64,000 bases of DNA, from assembly GCF_003149515.1 (NCBI RefSeq), contig NZ_CP029145.1, positions 2,294,001 through 2,358,000 on the forward strand. The letters run 5' to 3'. A program made the translations under genes and the position numbers. Positions 35,722-43,681 of this stretch are shown piece by piece. The DNA is from Hymenobacter nivis. Lineage in GTDB: Bacteria > Bacteroidota > Bacteroidia > Cytophagales > Hymenobacteraceae. Position 1 is the first letter of the stretch. Each line of letters starts with the position of its first letter. The notes under the pieces were generated by a model. That model was given only the letters and a program-made list of their open reading frames with translations. It did not search any database and was not told where the DNA came from.

Positions 35722-36384
35722 CTACCAACTGATGGGGCCCAGGCCTTTGCTTTCGAGCCAAGCGTTGGTTTTGCTGAAAGGCTTGCTACCGAAGAAGCCC
35801 TTGTCGGCGGCGTAGGGCGACGGGTGCACCGACTTCAGCACCAAATGTTTACTCGCATCGATTAGCTCCGCCTTCTTGCCTGCGTAGGCCCCCCAGAGGA
35901 TGAATACCACGTGCTCGCGGCCCTCCGATACCTTGCGAATGACGGCATCGGTGAAGTCTTCCCAGCCTTTTTTCTGGTGCGAGCCCGGCTCGGCGGCGCG
36001 CACCGTGAGGGTGGCGTTGAGCAGCAGTACGCCCTGCTGGGCCCAGCGGTCGAGGTTGCCATTGGGGGCCGGCGGCGTGGCGGGCAGGTCGCTCTGCAAC
36101 TCCTTGAAAATGTTATGCAGCGAGGGTGGCGTACGCTGCCCGTCAGCCACCGAAAACGAGAGGCCGTGGGCCTGCCCCCGGCCGTGGTACGGGTCCTGGC
36201 CCAAGATGACGACCTTCACCTGATCGAATGGGCAGGCGTCGAAGGCGTGGAAGATTTGGGGCCCCGGCGGGTACACCGTGGCGGTGGCGTACTCGCCTTT
36301 CACGAAAGCGATGAGGTGCTGGAAGTAGGGCTTGGCGAACTCGTCGGCCAGCACGAGCTGCCAGCTCGCGGCTATTTTTACCAT
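35722..36384 (-). CDS. ung: Uracil-DNA glycosylase
   Basis: 220 residues from ATG 36384. The family-1 motifs are intact: VVILGQDPYHGRGQAHGLSF (water-activating Asp, about 62-81), the uracil-pocket NATLTVR, and HPSPYAADKGFFGSKPFSKT (catalytic His loop, about 187-206). It removes uracil from DNA as the first step of base-excision repair. The open frame extends 20 codons upstream, but MVKIAASWQLVLADEF matches the family start. It is divergent from apaG, with 109 bp between the starts. Confidence 0.95.
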   Translation of the reverse strand: MVKIAASWQLVLADEFAKPYFQHLIAFVKGEYATATVYPPGPQIFHAFDACPFDQVKVVILGQDPYHGRGQAHGLSFSVADGQRTPPSLHNIFKELQSDLPATPPAPNGNLDRWAQQGVLLLNATLTVRAAEPGSHQKKGWEDFTDAVIRKVSEGREHVVFILWGAYAGKKAELIDASKHLVLKSVHPSPYAADKGFFGSKPFSKTNAWLESKGLGPISW

Positions 36385-36493
36385 GGGGTAGAAGAAATTA
36401 CGAAATGTTTCCGACCTTGGAAAGCATCTTTGGCGTAAAACCAATCGGCACGGGCCGCTGTTGGATTCTCAGCTTTATTTGACCGATTCTTTT

Positions 36494-36880
36494 ATGCCTA
36501 CCACCACTACGCAGGGCGTTACCGTTTCGGTTACGACAAATTACCTGCCTGATTATTCCAGCCCCACGCAGGAGCATTTCGTGTTCGCCTATAAAATTAC
36601 GATTCGCAACAACAGCGAGTTCACCGTGAAGCTGTTGCGGCGCCACTGGCACATTCACGACGCCAACAGCCCCGTGCGCGAGGTGGAGGGCGAAGGCGTG
36701 GTAGGCCGCCAGCCCGTGCTTGAACCCGGCCAGTCGCACCACTATATGAGCGGCTGCAACCTGAAGTCGGGCGTGGGCAAAATGCGCGGCACCTACCTGA
36801 TGGAGCGCGTAGCCAACGGCCAGGAATTCAGCGTTGAAATTCCCGAGTTCACCCTCATAGTGCCCTTCCGCCTGAACTGA
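36494..36880 (+). CDS. apaG: ApaG/DUF525 domain protein
   Basis: 128 residues, one ApaG beta-sandwich. The conserved stretches are QEHFVFAYKITIRNNSEFTV, LLRRHWHIHDANSPVREVEG, the GVVGRQPVLEPGQSHHYMSG turn and MRGTYLMERVANGQEFSVEI. In enterobacteria apaG follows ksgA and its loss affects Co/Mg efflux; the molecular role is unknown and the context here differs. ATG 36494 gives the family N-terminus (MPTTTTQGVTVSVTTNYLPD); an 11-residue upstream extension is unlikely. Confidence 0.93.
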   Translation: MPTTTTQGVTVSVTTNYLPDYSSPTQEHFVFAYKITIRNNSEFTVKLLRRHWHIHDANSPVREVEGEGVVGRQPVLEPGQSHHYMSGCNLKSGVGKMRGTYLMERVANGQEFSVEIPEFTLIVPFRLN

Positions 36881-36906
36881 GCCCGGGGCCGTTGGCAAAT
36901 GGCTTT

Positions 36907-36914
36907 TAGCTTTG
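36907..36914 (+). promoter_or_regulatory. -7 box (TAGCTTTG) before the methyltransferase
   Basis: An exact TAnnTTTG match, 27 nt after the apaG stop. It overlaps the furthest-upstream possible TTG start, which argues for a start further downstream. Confidence 0.5.
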
Positions 36915-36962
36915 CGAGCGCCGGTTGGCCTGCGTTATTGCCAGTGGCCGCCGGGGCCCCAC

Positions 36963-37742
36963 TTGTTTGAACTCCTTGCTTACCTGAAGTACCGGCTGCG
37001 CGCCGGCACCGCCCACGGGCTGCACTCGCCGTTCGTGTATGGCCTCTACACTACGGTTATTTGCCACGACGGCACGTTTGCGGCCTTTGCCCCCATCGAG
37101 GCGCGGCGGCAGGCGCTGCTGAGCAGCCCGGACAGCATCACCGTCACCGATTTAGGGGCCGGCTCGCACACCGGGGCCGGGCAGGTGCGCCGGGTGGCTG
37201 CCATTGCCCGCACCGCCGCCAAGCCGCCGCACCTGGCGCAGCTGCTGTTCCGGCTCGCGAACCACTTCCGGCCCGCCACCGTGCTGGAACTCGGCACCTC
37301 GCTGGGCCTCACTACCGCCTACCTGGCCGCCGCCGACTCACGCCACCGCGTCGTCACGTTCGAGGGCTGTCCCAACGTGGCCGCCGTGGCCCGTGAAACC
37401 TTCGCCGCACTGCACCTGGCCAATATTGAGCTGGTGGAGGGCAACCTCGACGACACTCTGGGCCCAACCCTGGCCGCCCTGGGGGCCCCCGTCGATTTTG
37501 TGTTTTTCGACGGCAACCACCGCCGCGAGCCCACGCTGCGCTATTTCGAGCAGTGCCTAGCCAACGCTCACGAAGACAGTGTGTTCGTGTTCGACGACAT
37601 CCACTGGTCGGCAGAAATGGAGCAAGCCTGGGATGCCATCCGGGCCCACCCGGCCGTGACGGTCACCGTGGACTTATTCCACATCGGCCTGGTCTTTTTC
37701 CGCAAAAAACAGCCCCGCCAGGATTTCTGGCTGCGTCCCTGA
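36963..37742 (+). CDS. Class I SAM-dependent methyltransferase
   Basis: About 259 residues, with a TTG start at 36963 giving (M)FELLAYLKYRLRAGTAHGLH; the frame is open from 36912, so the start is uncertain. The SAM-binding fold is clear: VLELGTSLGLTTAYLAAADS (motif I), VVTFEGCPNVAAVARETFAA (motif II), LVEGNLDDTL, and PVDFVFFDGNHRREPTLRYF (motif IV). These match the O-methyltransferase group (Methyltransf_24). The N-terminal helix GLHSPFVYGLYTTVI is common to Bacteroidota members. The substrate is unknown. kdsA converges from the right with about 90 bp between. Confidence 0.82.
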   Translation: MFELLAYLKYRLRAGTAHGLHSPFVYGLYTTVICHDGTFAAFAPIEARRQALLSSPDSITVTDLGAGSHTGAGQVRRVAAIARTAAKPPHLAQLLFRLANHFRPATVLELGTSLGLTTAYLAAADSRHRVVTFEGCPNVAAVARETFAALHLANIELVEGNLDDTLGPTLAALGAPVDFVFFDGNHRREPTLRYFEQCLANAHEDSVFVFDDIHWSAEMEQAWDAIRAHPAVTVTVDLFHIGLVFFRKKQPRQDFWLRP

Positions 37743-37830
37743 TCTTCGGCAGCCGAGATCATCGCTCGTTGTAGGCAGGGGCCCCGTAGCATCAAACCGA
37801 TCACAGGTAATGCCCCGCAGGGCCCCGATG

Positions 37831-38691
37831 CTAGGCGTTCAAGCCTTGGGCGCTCACTTCGCCTGTGGGGCGTACGGCGTCGCGCAGGCGCGTGAGACGC
37901 TGGAGCAGGCCTTCCAACTGGTCGAGGGGCAGCATATTGGCTCCGTCCGAAAGGGCCGTGGTGGGCGTGGGGTGGGTTTCGATGAACAGGCCGTCGGCGC
38001 CCACCGCAATGGCGGCCTTGGCGATGATTTCAATCAGGGCGGGCTGGCCGCCCGTCACGCCGCTGCTCTGGTTGGGCTTTTGCAGGGCGTGGGTCACGTC
38101 CATGACCACGGGCACGCCGAAGCGCTGCATGGCGGGCAGGTTGCGGTAGTCCACCACTAGGTCGGAGTAGCCAAACGAATTGCCGCGCTCGGTGAGAATG
38201 ACGTTCATGTTGCCCGATTCCTGCACCTTGTCGACGGCAAATTTCATAGCCTCACCGCTCAGGAACTGGCCTTTCTTGATGTTGACCACCTTACCGGTTT
38301 TGGCCGCGGCGATGAGCAAATCAGTTTGCCGACACAGAAAAGCCGGGATTTGCAGCACGTCCACGTACTCCGCCGCCAGTGCCGCTTCCTCCGATTCGTG
38401 AATGTCCGTCACGGTGGGCACGCCGATTTCGCGCCCCACTTTTTGCAGGATGCGCAGCGCCTTTTCGTCGCCGATACCAGTAAAGGAATCGAGCCGCGAG
38501 CGGTTGGCCTTGCGGTACGAGCCCTTGAAAATGTACGGAATCTGGAGCTTGTCGGTGAGGTGCTTGATGCGCTCGGCGATGCGCAGGGCCATGTCTTCGC
38601 CTTCGATGACGCAGGGCCCCGCCATCAAAAAAAACTGGCCCGACTGGGTGTGGCGGAAATGCGGAAGCGTGTTGGCGAGGGCGGTGAGCAT
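37831..38691 (-). CDS. kdsA: 3-deoxy-8-phosphooctulonate synthase
   Basis: 286 residues, close to the usual 280. The DAHP/KDO8P synthase barrel shows FFLMAGPCVIEGEDMALRIA, IPYIFKGSYRKANRSRLDSF (the KANRS motif), LQIPAFLCRQTDLLIAAAKT, VNIKKGQFLSG and GADGLFIETHPTPTTALSDG. It condenses PEP with arabinose-5-phosphate to form KDO-8-phosphate for lipid A inner-core synthesis, in agreement with a gram-negative envelope. The gene lies 9 bp downstream of the TPMT-like methyltransferase on the same strand, so the two may share a transcript. Confidence 0.96.
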   Translation of the reverse strand: MLTALANTLPHFRHTQSGQFFLMAGPCVIEGEDMALRIAERIKHLTDKLQIPYIFKGSYRKANRSRLDSFTGIGDEKALRILQKVGREIGVPTVTDIHESEEAALAAEYVDVLQIPAFLCRQTDLLIAAAKTGKVVNIKKGQFLSGEAMKFAVDKVQESGNMNVILTERGNSFGYSDLVVDYRNLPAMQRFGVPVVMDVTHALQKPNQSSGVTGGQPALIEIIAKAAIAVGADGLFIETHPTPTTALSDGANMLPLDQLEGLLQRLTRLRDAVRPTGEVSAQGLNA

Positions 38692-38700
38692 AGGCTGTAA

Positions 38701-39309
38701 TTAGTTCTTTTTGAGGCAGATGAACAGCTCGCGCCCCTGCCGGGGCCCGAGCGAGTTGGTGGCGGTTTCGAAGTGCCGAAACGCGAAATATGGAGCAAAG
38801 TACGCGCGGTACTCGGCGGCCGTGCCCCCGAAGGGCGGCTCGGTGGCTCCGGCAAAGGGGGCGTCGAAGAGCAAGCCCACCAAGGTGCCGCCGGGGCGCA
38901 GCAGCCGGGCGCACTGCTGGGCGTAGGCCAACCGCAAGACGGGGGCCAGGGCACAAAAAAACGTTTGCTCAACAATTAAATCATAGGGCGGGTCGTTGGA
39001 CAGGCCAAAAAAGTCGGCCTGCAACAGGTGGCCGGCGGGGAAATCGGGCACCCGCGCGGCCAGGGCCCCGAGAGCCTCGGGCGCAAAATCGGCCACGAAC
39101 ACCTGCTCAAAACCCGCCCGGTACAGGTATTCGGCCTCGTAGGCCCGCCCAGCCCCAGGAATGAGAATCCGAGGCTGCGCAGCGGTGCGTAACTGGTCGA
39201 AGTAGGCGCGCAGCGGCGGCGTAGGAGCCCCGGCGTCCCAGGCGTCGCGGCCGGCGGCGTAGCGCTGCTGCCAGTAGGCCGCATCCAAGGGTGGGATAAC
39301 CGATTTCAC
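38701..39309 (-). CDS. TPMT-family class I methyltransferase
   Basis: 202 residues. The N-terminus AAYWQQRYAAGRDAWDAGAP, then TPPLRAYFDQL, is the thiopurine methyltransferase-family opening (W-x-x-RY/W-x-x-G-x-x-xWD). Motif I is ILIPGAGRAYEAEYLYRAGF, and then come ADFAPEAL, YDLIVEQTFFCALAP and LLRPGGTLVGLLFDAP. Bacterial members methylate small S, Se or halide-type nucleophiles; the substrate here is not known. It sits directly upstream of kdsA (9 bp), a linkage that looks incidental. Confidence 0.88.
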   Translation of the reverse strand: MKSVIPPLDAAYWQQRYAAGRDAWDAGAPTPPLRAYFDQLRTAAQPRILIPGAGRAYEAEYLYRAGFEQVFVADFAPEALGALAARVPDFPAGHLLQADFFGLSNDPPYDLIVEQTFFCALAPVLRLAYAQQCARLLRPGGTLVGLLFDAPFAGATEPPFGGTAAEYRAYFAPYFAFRHFETATNSLGPRQGRELFICLKKN

Positions 39310-39434
39310 CTAACAAAAGTATACTGCCTGGGGCACCTGAATTTCGTAAAAGCTTTCAGCCCCTACTTTTACGCCGCCCGCCCCTTGGGCCGGCGCGCAT
39401 TTGCCCAACTTTTTTTCGCTTAAACCCCACCCGT

Positions 39435-40385
39435 ATGAACCCGAACGAAAATTCTGAACCCCGCCAAAACAACAGCCGCGTTTACCTCTGGGTAGCCCTT
39501 GTGTTGGTGCTGCTGGGCATCAACGGCGTGCTGTTGTACCTGCGCAGCCAGGAGCAAACCAAGAACGAGCAGCTCACAACCGACGTGCAGGCGAAGGACA
39601 CCAAGCTGGCGGAGCAAATTAAAGAATACGAGACAATTAAGGCCGATTTTGAGCGCCAGAGCCAGGAGCTGCAGAAGCTGGGCCAGAGCAACGACTCGCT
39701 GCAAGCGCGCATTGCCGGCGTGAACGCCGACCTGCTGCGCCTGCGCTCCTTCAAGGCCGGCAGCTTTTCGCTGGCCATGCAGAAGCAGTACAAGCAGCGC
39801 GCCATGAACCTGGAAGGCCAGCTGAAAAAGCGCGACGAGGAAATTGCTCAGCTCAAGCAGGATAACGAAACGCTCTACACCGAAACCACCACCCTGAAGC
39901 AGCGCCAGAACAAGCTGACGGATACCATCAGCACGATTGCCAAAACCAACCGCGACCTATCGGATAAGGTGACGGTGGCCTCGCGCTTACAGGCCGATAA
40001 CATCAAGGTGGCCATCATCACGAGCAAGAATAAGGAGAAAACGGACGACAAGGAGGAGTTCAAGGCCAAGCGCGTGGAGAAGGTGAAAGTGACCTTCACC
40101 CTGGGCCGCAACGACGTGTCGCCGAAGGAAAGCAAGGCCGTGTACATGCGCATTCTGGAGCCCGACGGTGCCGCCCTCTACAACCTGAGCACCGGCGGCG
40201 GCACCTTCACCGTGGACGGCCAGGAGTCGTTTTACACCCAGAAGCAGGACGTGGTGTACGATAACACCCGCCAGCCCGTGGTATTTACTTACGCCAAGGG
40301 CGCCGCCTACAAAAAAGGCGTGCACACGGTGGAGCTGTACGAAGGCGGGGCCCTGATGGGCAAAACTACCTTCACCTTGAAGTAA
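39435..40385 (+). CDS. Membrane-anchored coiled-coil protein
   Basis: 316 residues. A single membrane segment (VYLWVALVLVLLGINGVLLY, about 16-35) follows a short Asn-rich cytoplasmic tail. Residues about 36-200 are coiled coil (EQIKEYETIKADFERQSQEL, DEEIAQLKQDNETLYTETTT). The C-terminal 110 residues form a beta-rich domain (RVEKVKVTFTLGRNDVSPKE ... KKGVHTVELYEGGALMGKTT). The topology suggests a periplasmic sensor or scaffold; the family is not recognised by me, although the layout is common in Bacteroidota. The stop abuts the left end of repeat element copy 2. Confidence 0.75.
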   Translation: MNPNENSEPRQNNSRVYLWVALVLVLLGINGVLLYLRSQEQTKNEQLTTDVQAKDTKLAEQIKEYETIKADFERQSQELQKLGQSNDSLQARIAGVNADLLRLRSFKAGSFSLAMQKQYKQRAMNLEGQLKKRDEEIAQLKQDNETLYTETTTLKQRQNKLTDTISTIAKTNRDLSDKVTVASRLQADNIKVAIITSKNKEKTDDKEEFKAKRVEKVKVTFTLGRNDVSPKESKAVYMRILEPDGAALYNLSTGGGTFTVDGQESFYTQKQDVVYDNTRQPVVFTYAKGAAYKKGVHTVELYEGGALMGKTTFTLK

Positions 40386-40671
40386 GACCGCGGATTAACT
40401 GGATTTAACGAATAAGAACGGATTGTAATAGCTTCTTATCTGCCACAAAAAAGGCCACTCCTAGAGTGGCCTTTTTTATTGGCTTTGGCCCGGGCTGCCG
40501 GCTTTTCGCCGGCTGCCCGGTAATCGTTGGATTCCAAACCGGCTCCTGGGGGCCCTGCGCCGCCGCAACGATTAGCGGACAGCCGGTGAAAAGCCGGCAG
40601 CCCGCCCCAGGGTCCCAATTTTAATCCCAAAGAATCCGTTCTTATCCGTTAAATCCACTTAATCTGCGGTT
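40384..40671. mobile_element. 290-bp inverted-repeat element, copy 2
   Basis: The ends are ACCGCGGATTAACTGGATTT (left) and, on the other strand, ACCGCAGATTAAGTGGATTT (right), each followed by a close match to AACGGATAAGAACGGATT. The same internal hairpin (AAAAAAGGCCACTC / GAGTGGCCTTTTTT, 40446-40474) and inner inverted repeat (GGGCTGCCGGCTTTTCGCC) are present as in copy 1. It fills the whole gap between the convergent coiled-coil and cyanophycin-synthetase genes, and its internal hairpin may terminate both. Confidence 0.8.
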
Positions 40672-43311
40672 CTAGACGGTTTTCTCGTAGGCGTCCAGCT
40701 TAGCTATTGTGGCCGTGATGTTTTCGGTGAATATCGTGACAACGGACCCTTCCGGCGCGTTAGCCAGCACGTAGTCGATGGCATCTGGCTCGTTCTCGAT
40801 GTAGGTGATGGGCAAGTCGGGTTTGTCGAGGCGCAGGCCCCGGGTCATGATTTCGCGCAGAAACTCGGCCGACTTGCCGCGCAGGTCGCGATCCTGGCGC
40901 AGAATTACCTCGTCGAAAATGCGGCCCGCGATGCGCGCAAAGCCCAGCGTATCCTCGTCGCGGCGGTCACCGAGGCCCGATACCACGCCGATTTTACGGG
41001 TGGCCGTGGTGGCGTCCATGAAATCGGCGAATTTGGTGATGCCAGCCGTATTATGGGCGTAGTCGACGATGACCTCGAACTTGGGGAATTTGTAGACGTT
41101 CATCCGCCCCGGCGTCTTAGTGGCCGACGGCACGAAGGTGCGCAGCGCCGTCTTGATGGTGTCCTGGCTGAATCCGGCCAAGTGGCCGGCCAGGGCCGCC
41201 GCCAGGCTGTTCTCAATGTTGAAGCCCGCCCGGCCCCCGAACGTCACCGGAAACTCGGCCGCCCGGTCGATGCGCAGCTTGTAGCTGTTGCGGTAAATGG
41301 TGATGTAGCCTTCCTCGTACACCGCTGCCACGCCGCCGGCCTCCACGTGCTCGCGGATGCGCGGGTTGTGCTCATTCATGCTGAACAAGGCCACCTGGCA
41401 CTCCAGGGTGCGGGCCATGCCGTACACCAGGTCGTCGTCGGCGTTGAGCACGGCCCAGCCATTTTTGCGCACCGTGCGGGGCACCACGCCCTTCACGGCC
41501 GCCATTTCCTCTACCGTGTAAATGTCGCGCAGGCCCAGGTGGTCGGCGGCTACGTTGGTCACCACGGCAATGTCGCAGGTGTGGAAACCCAGGCCGGAGC
41601 GCAGCATGCCGCCGCGGGCCGTTTCGAGCACCGCGTAGTTCACGGTCGGGTCGCGAAGTACAAACTCAGCGCTTTGGGCCCCGGTGCAGTCACCTTTTTG
41701 CAGCTGCACGCCCTGGATGTAGATGCCGTCGGTAGTCGTGAAGCCCACTTTGTAGCCAGTGCTGGCAACCAAGTGCGCGATGAGCCGGGTGGTAGTGGTT
41801 TTGCCATTCGTGCCCGCAATGGCGATGATGGGAATGCGAGACGCGCTGCCGGGTGGGAACAGCATGTCCACCACGGGGGCGGCCACGTTGCGCGGCAGGC
41901 CCTCGGTTGGGTCAATGTGCATCCGAAAGCCCGGGGCGGCGTTCACCTCAATCACGGCCCCACGGCTCTCGTCAAGCGGCACGGCAATGTCGGTGGCCAT
42001 CAGATCGATGCCGCAGATATCGAGCCCGACGATACCGGCTACGCGCTCGGCCAGCAGCAGGTTGTAGGGATGGATCTGGTCGGTCACGTCGGAGGCCGTG
42101 CCGCCGGTGCTGATGTTGGCCGTGCTTTTCAGGAACTGCACTTCACCGGCGGGCAGCACCGTATCCAGGGCCCTCCCCTGCTTGGCCAGCAGGGCCAGCG
42201 TGTGGGCGTCGGCCTTGATGCTGGTGAGAGTTTTTTCGTGGCCTACGCCGCGGCGCGGGTCCTCGTTCACCTGGTCAATCAGCTGCTGGATGGTACTGGT
42301 GCCGTCGCCCTTCACGGCGGCCGGGGTGCGCTTGGCGGCGGCAATGAGCCGGCCGTTCACCACCAGCAGCCGGAAATCGAAGCCCTCAATAAACTGCTCC
42401 ACAATCACGGCCCGCGAGTACGCCTGCGCGGCCTTGAGGCCCTCGGCGGCGTCTTCCCAGTTCATAATGTGAATGGTGGCGCCCTTGCCGTGGTTGCCGT
42501 TGAGCGGCTTGGTCACGATGGGGAAGCCCAACTCTTCGATGGCGTCGCGCAGCCCGTTTTCCGAGTACACGGTGGTGCCGCGGGGCACGGGCACGCCCGA
42601 ATCTTCGAGCATGGCCTTGGTGCGATTCTTATTGCCCGCCACCTCCACCCCAGCATGCGAGGTAAGGCTGGTGGTGGTGGCCCAGATGCGGCGCTGGTTC
42701 ACGCCGTAGCCGAGCTGAATAATAGAAGTATTCTTGAGTTGGATGTACGGAATGTTGCGCGAAGCCGCCTCGGCCACGATACTGTAGGTGCTGGGCCCGA
42801 AGAATTCCTCCTCCCGGATTTCGTGCAGCTCGGCAATGATGGGCTTTAGGTCTACCTCCTGGCCTCGGCACAGGGCCCCCACCACGGCCACGGCGGCCTC
42901 GGCAGCGGCGCGGCCGGCGCGCTCTTCCTGGTAAGCAAATACCACGTACTCCACGCCGTGTTCGCGCGCCGGGTACGACTTACCCCAGAACACGGGCATG
43001 GCCGCCAAGCGCTGCAACTCCAACGCCACGTGCTGGATGACGTGGCCCAGCGGCTCGCCGGCGGTGAGGCGCTCCGGCGTGAGTGGGGGATGCTTGGCGG
43101 TGTGGCGGTTGCCAGCCCCGCTCAGGCCCGCCGGCTGCTGGGCCTGGCTTATGTTGGGTAGCAGGGCCAGCAGCCGCTCGGACAGCCCCGCCACCGCACA
43201 CGACCACTGCCCGGCGAACTCTTTCAAATCAACTTTGGCCACGATGAGCTTATGGTGCTTCACCGACCAATAGCTAGGGCCGCGCATCGTGCGCAGGTCA
43301 ACAATCTTCAT
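40672..43311 (-). CDS. cphA: Cyanophycin synthetase
   Basis: 879 residues, the normal CphA1 length. The N-terminal domain begins MKIVDLRTMRGPSYWSVKHH. The ATP-grasp domain (about 220-480) has TKPLNGNHGKGATIHI and VVNGRLIAAAKRTPAAVKGD. The Mur-ligase-like domain (about 490-870) has the P-loop IAGTNGKTTTTRLIAHL, GGMLRSGLGFHTCDIAVVTN and VDYAHNTAGI. It polymerises Asp and Arg into cyanophycin, a nitrogen reserve. No cyanophycinase or isoaspartyl dipeptidase gene is next to it. An upstream extension of 25 codons is not family-like, so ATG 43311 is used. Confidence 0.94.
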   Translation of the reverse strand: MKIVDLRTMRGPSYWSVKHHKLIVAKVDLKEFAGQWSCAVAGLSERLLALLPNISQAQQPAGLSGAGNRHTAKHPPLTPERLTAGEPLGHVIQHVALELQRLAAMPVFWGKSYPAREHGVEYVVFAYQEERAGRAAAEAAVAVVGALCRGQEVDLKPIIAELHEIREEEFFGPSTYSIVAEAASRNIPYIQLKNTSIIQLGYGVNQRRIWATTTSLTSHAGVEVAGNKNRTKAMLEDSGVPVPRGTTVYSENGLRDAIEELGFPIVTKPLNGNHGKGATIHIMNWEDAAEGLKAAQAYSRAVIVEQFIEGFDFRLLVVNGRLIAAAKRTPAAVKGDGTSTIQQLIDQVNEDPRRGVGHEKTLTSIKADAHTLALLAKQGRALDTVLPAGEVQFLKSTANISTGGTASDVTDQIHPYNLLLAERVAGIVGLDICGIDLMATDIAVPLDESRGAVIEVNAAPGFRMHIDPTEGLPRNVAAPVVDMLFPPGSASRIPIIAIAGTNGKTTTTRLIAHLVASTGYKVGFTTTDGIYIQGVQLQKGDCTGAQSAEFVLRDPTVNYAVLETARGGMLRSGLGFHTCDIAVVTNVAADHLGLRDIYTVEEMAAVKGVVPRTVRKNGWAVLNADDDLVYGMARTLECQVALFSMNEHNPRIREHVEAGGVAAVYEEGYITIYRNSYKLRIDRAAEFPVTFGGRAGFNIENSLAAALAGHLAGFSQDTIKTALRTFVPSATKTPGRMNVYKFPKFEVIVDYAHNTAGITKFADFMDATTATRKIGVVSGLGDRRDEDTLGFARIAGRIFDEVILRQDRDLRGKSAEFLREIMTRGLRLDKPDLPITYIENEPDAIDYVLANAPEGSVVTIFTENITATIAKLDAYEKTV

Positions 43312-43425
43312 ATCAACGAAATGAATTAACGACGGAGGAAGGTGCGGGGTCTGCGCCGCTTTAGCCCAGCCACGAAATGTAGGCATAAGCTAGCCTAAAA
43401 CCATATCTGGGGCCCTGGCAGGCAT

Positions 43426-43466
43426 AAAAAAGCCCCGCTAGCCAAAGGGCCAGCGGGGCTTTTTTG
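43426..43466 (-). terminator. Terminator after tRNA-Cys
   Basis: AAAAAAGCCCCGCT pairs with AGCGGGGCTTTTTT, giving stem plus U-tract on either strand. It lies 12 bp beyond the tRNA 3' end and before cphA. Confidence 0.8.
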
Positions 43467-43477
43467 TGCAAAAAAAG

Positions 43478-43548
43478 AGGTGACGGGCGGATTCGAACCG
43501 CCGTAGGAGGTTTTGCAGACCTCTACCTAGCCGCTCGGTCACGTCACC
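43478..43548 (-). tRNA. tRNA-Cys (GCA)
   Basis: A 71-nt cloverleaf on the minus strand. The acceptor stem is GGTGACG / CGTCACC, the anticodon loop is TCTGCAAAA with anticodon GCA, and the T arm is GGCGGTTCGAATCCGCC. CCA is not encoded. A TACCTTTG promoter box lies upstream (43568-43575) and a terminator downstream. Confidence 0.95.
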
Positions 43549-43567
43549 AGGAGGGCTTTCGGGAGCG

Positions 43568-43575
43568 CAAAGGTA
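43568..43575 (-). promoter_or_regulatory. -7 box (TACCTTTG) of tRNA-Cys
   Basis: An exact TAnnTTTG match on the minus strand, 20 bp upstream of the tRNA 5' end. Confidence 0.55.
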
Positions 43576-43608
43576 CGCAGCTCGGTTGGGCTGGGCAAGG
43601 GCTGGTGC

Positions 43609-43644
43609 AAAAAAAGCCCCGATACAAAGTGTATCGGGGCTTTT
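43609..43644 (-). terminator. Terminator after rpsA
   Basis: AAGCCCCGATAC pairs with GTATCGGGGCTT around a 6-nt loop, with seven T following on the minus strand. It lies 38 bp beyond the rpsA stop. Confidence 0.85.
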
Positions 43645-43681
43645 CTCAACTACGCGCCCGACGAATCAGGCGCAAAACGCT

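Noticed and set aside
41053..42849. Long open frames antisense to real genes (for example 41053-42849 +, 44372-45802 +, 25582-26892 -, 5123-6202 +)
   Set aside because: They are His/Gly/Val/Gln-rich shadows caused by GC-biased codon use in cphA, rpsA, yidC and the transglutaminase gene. They show no family motifs.
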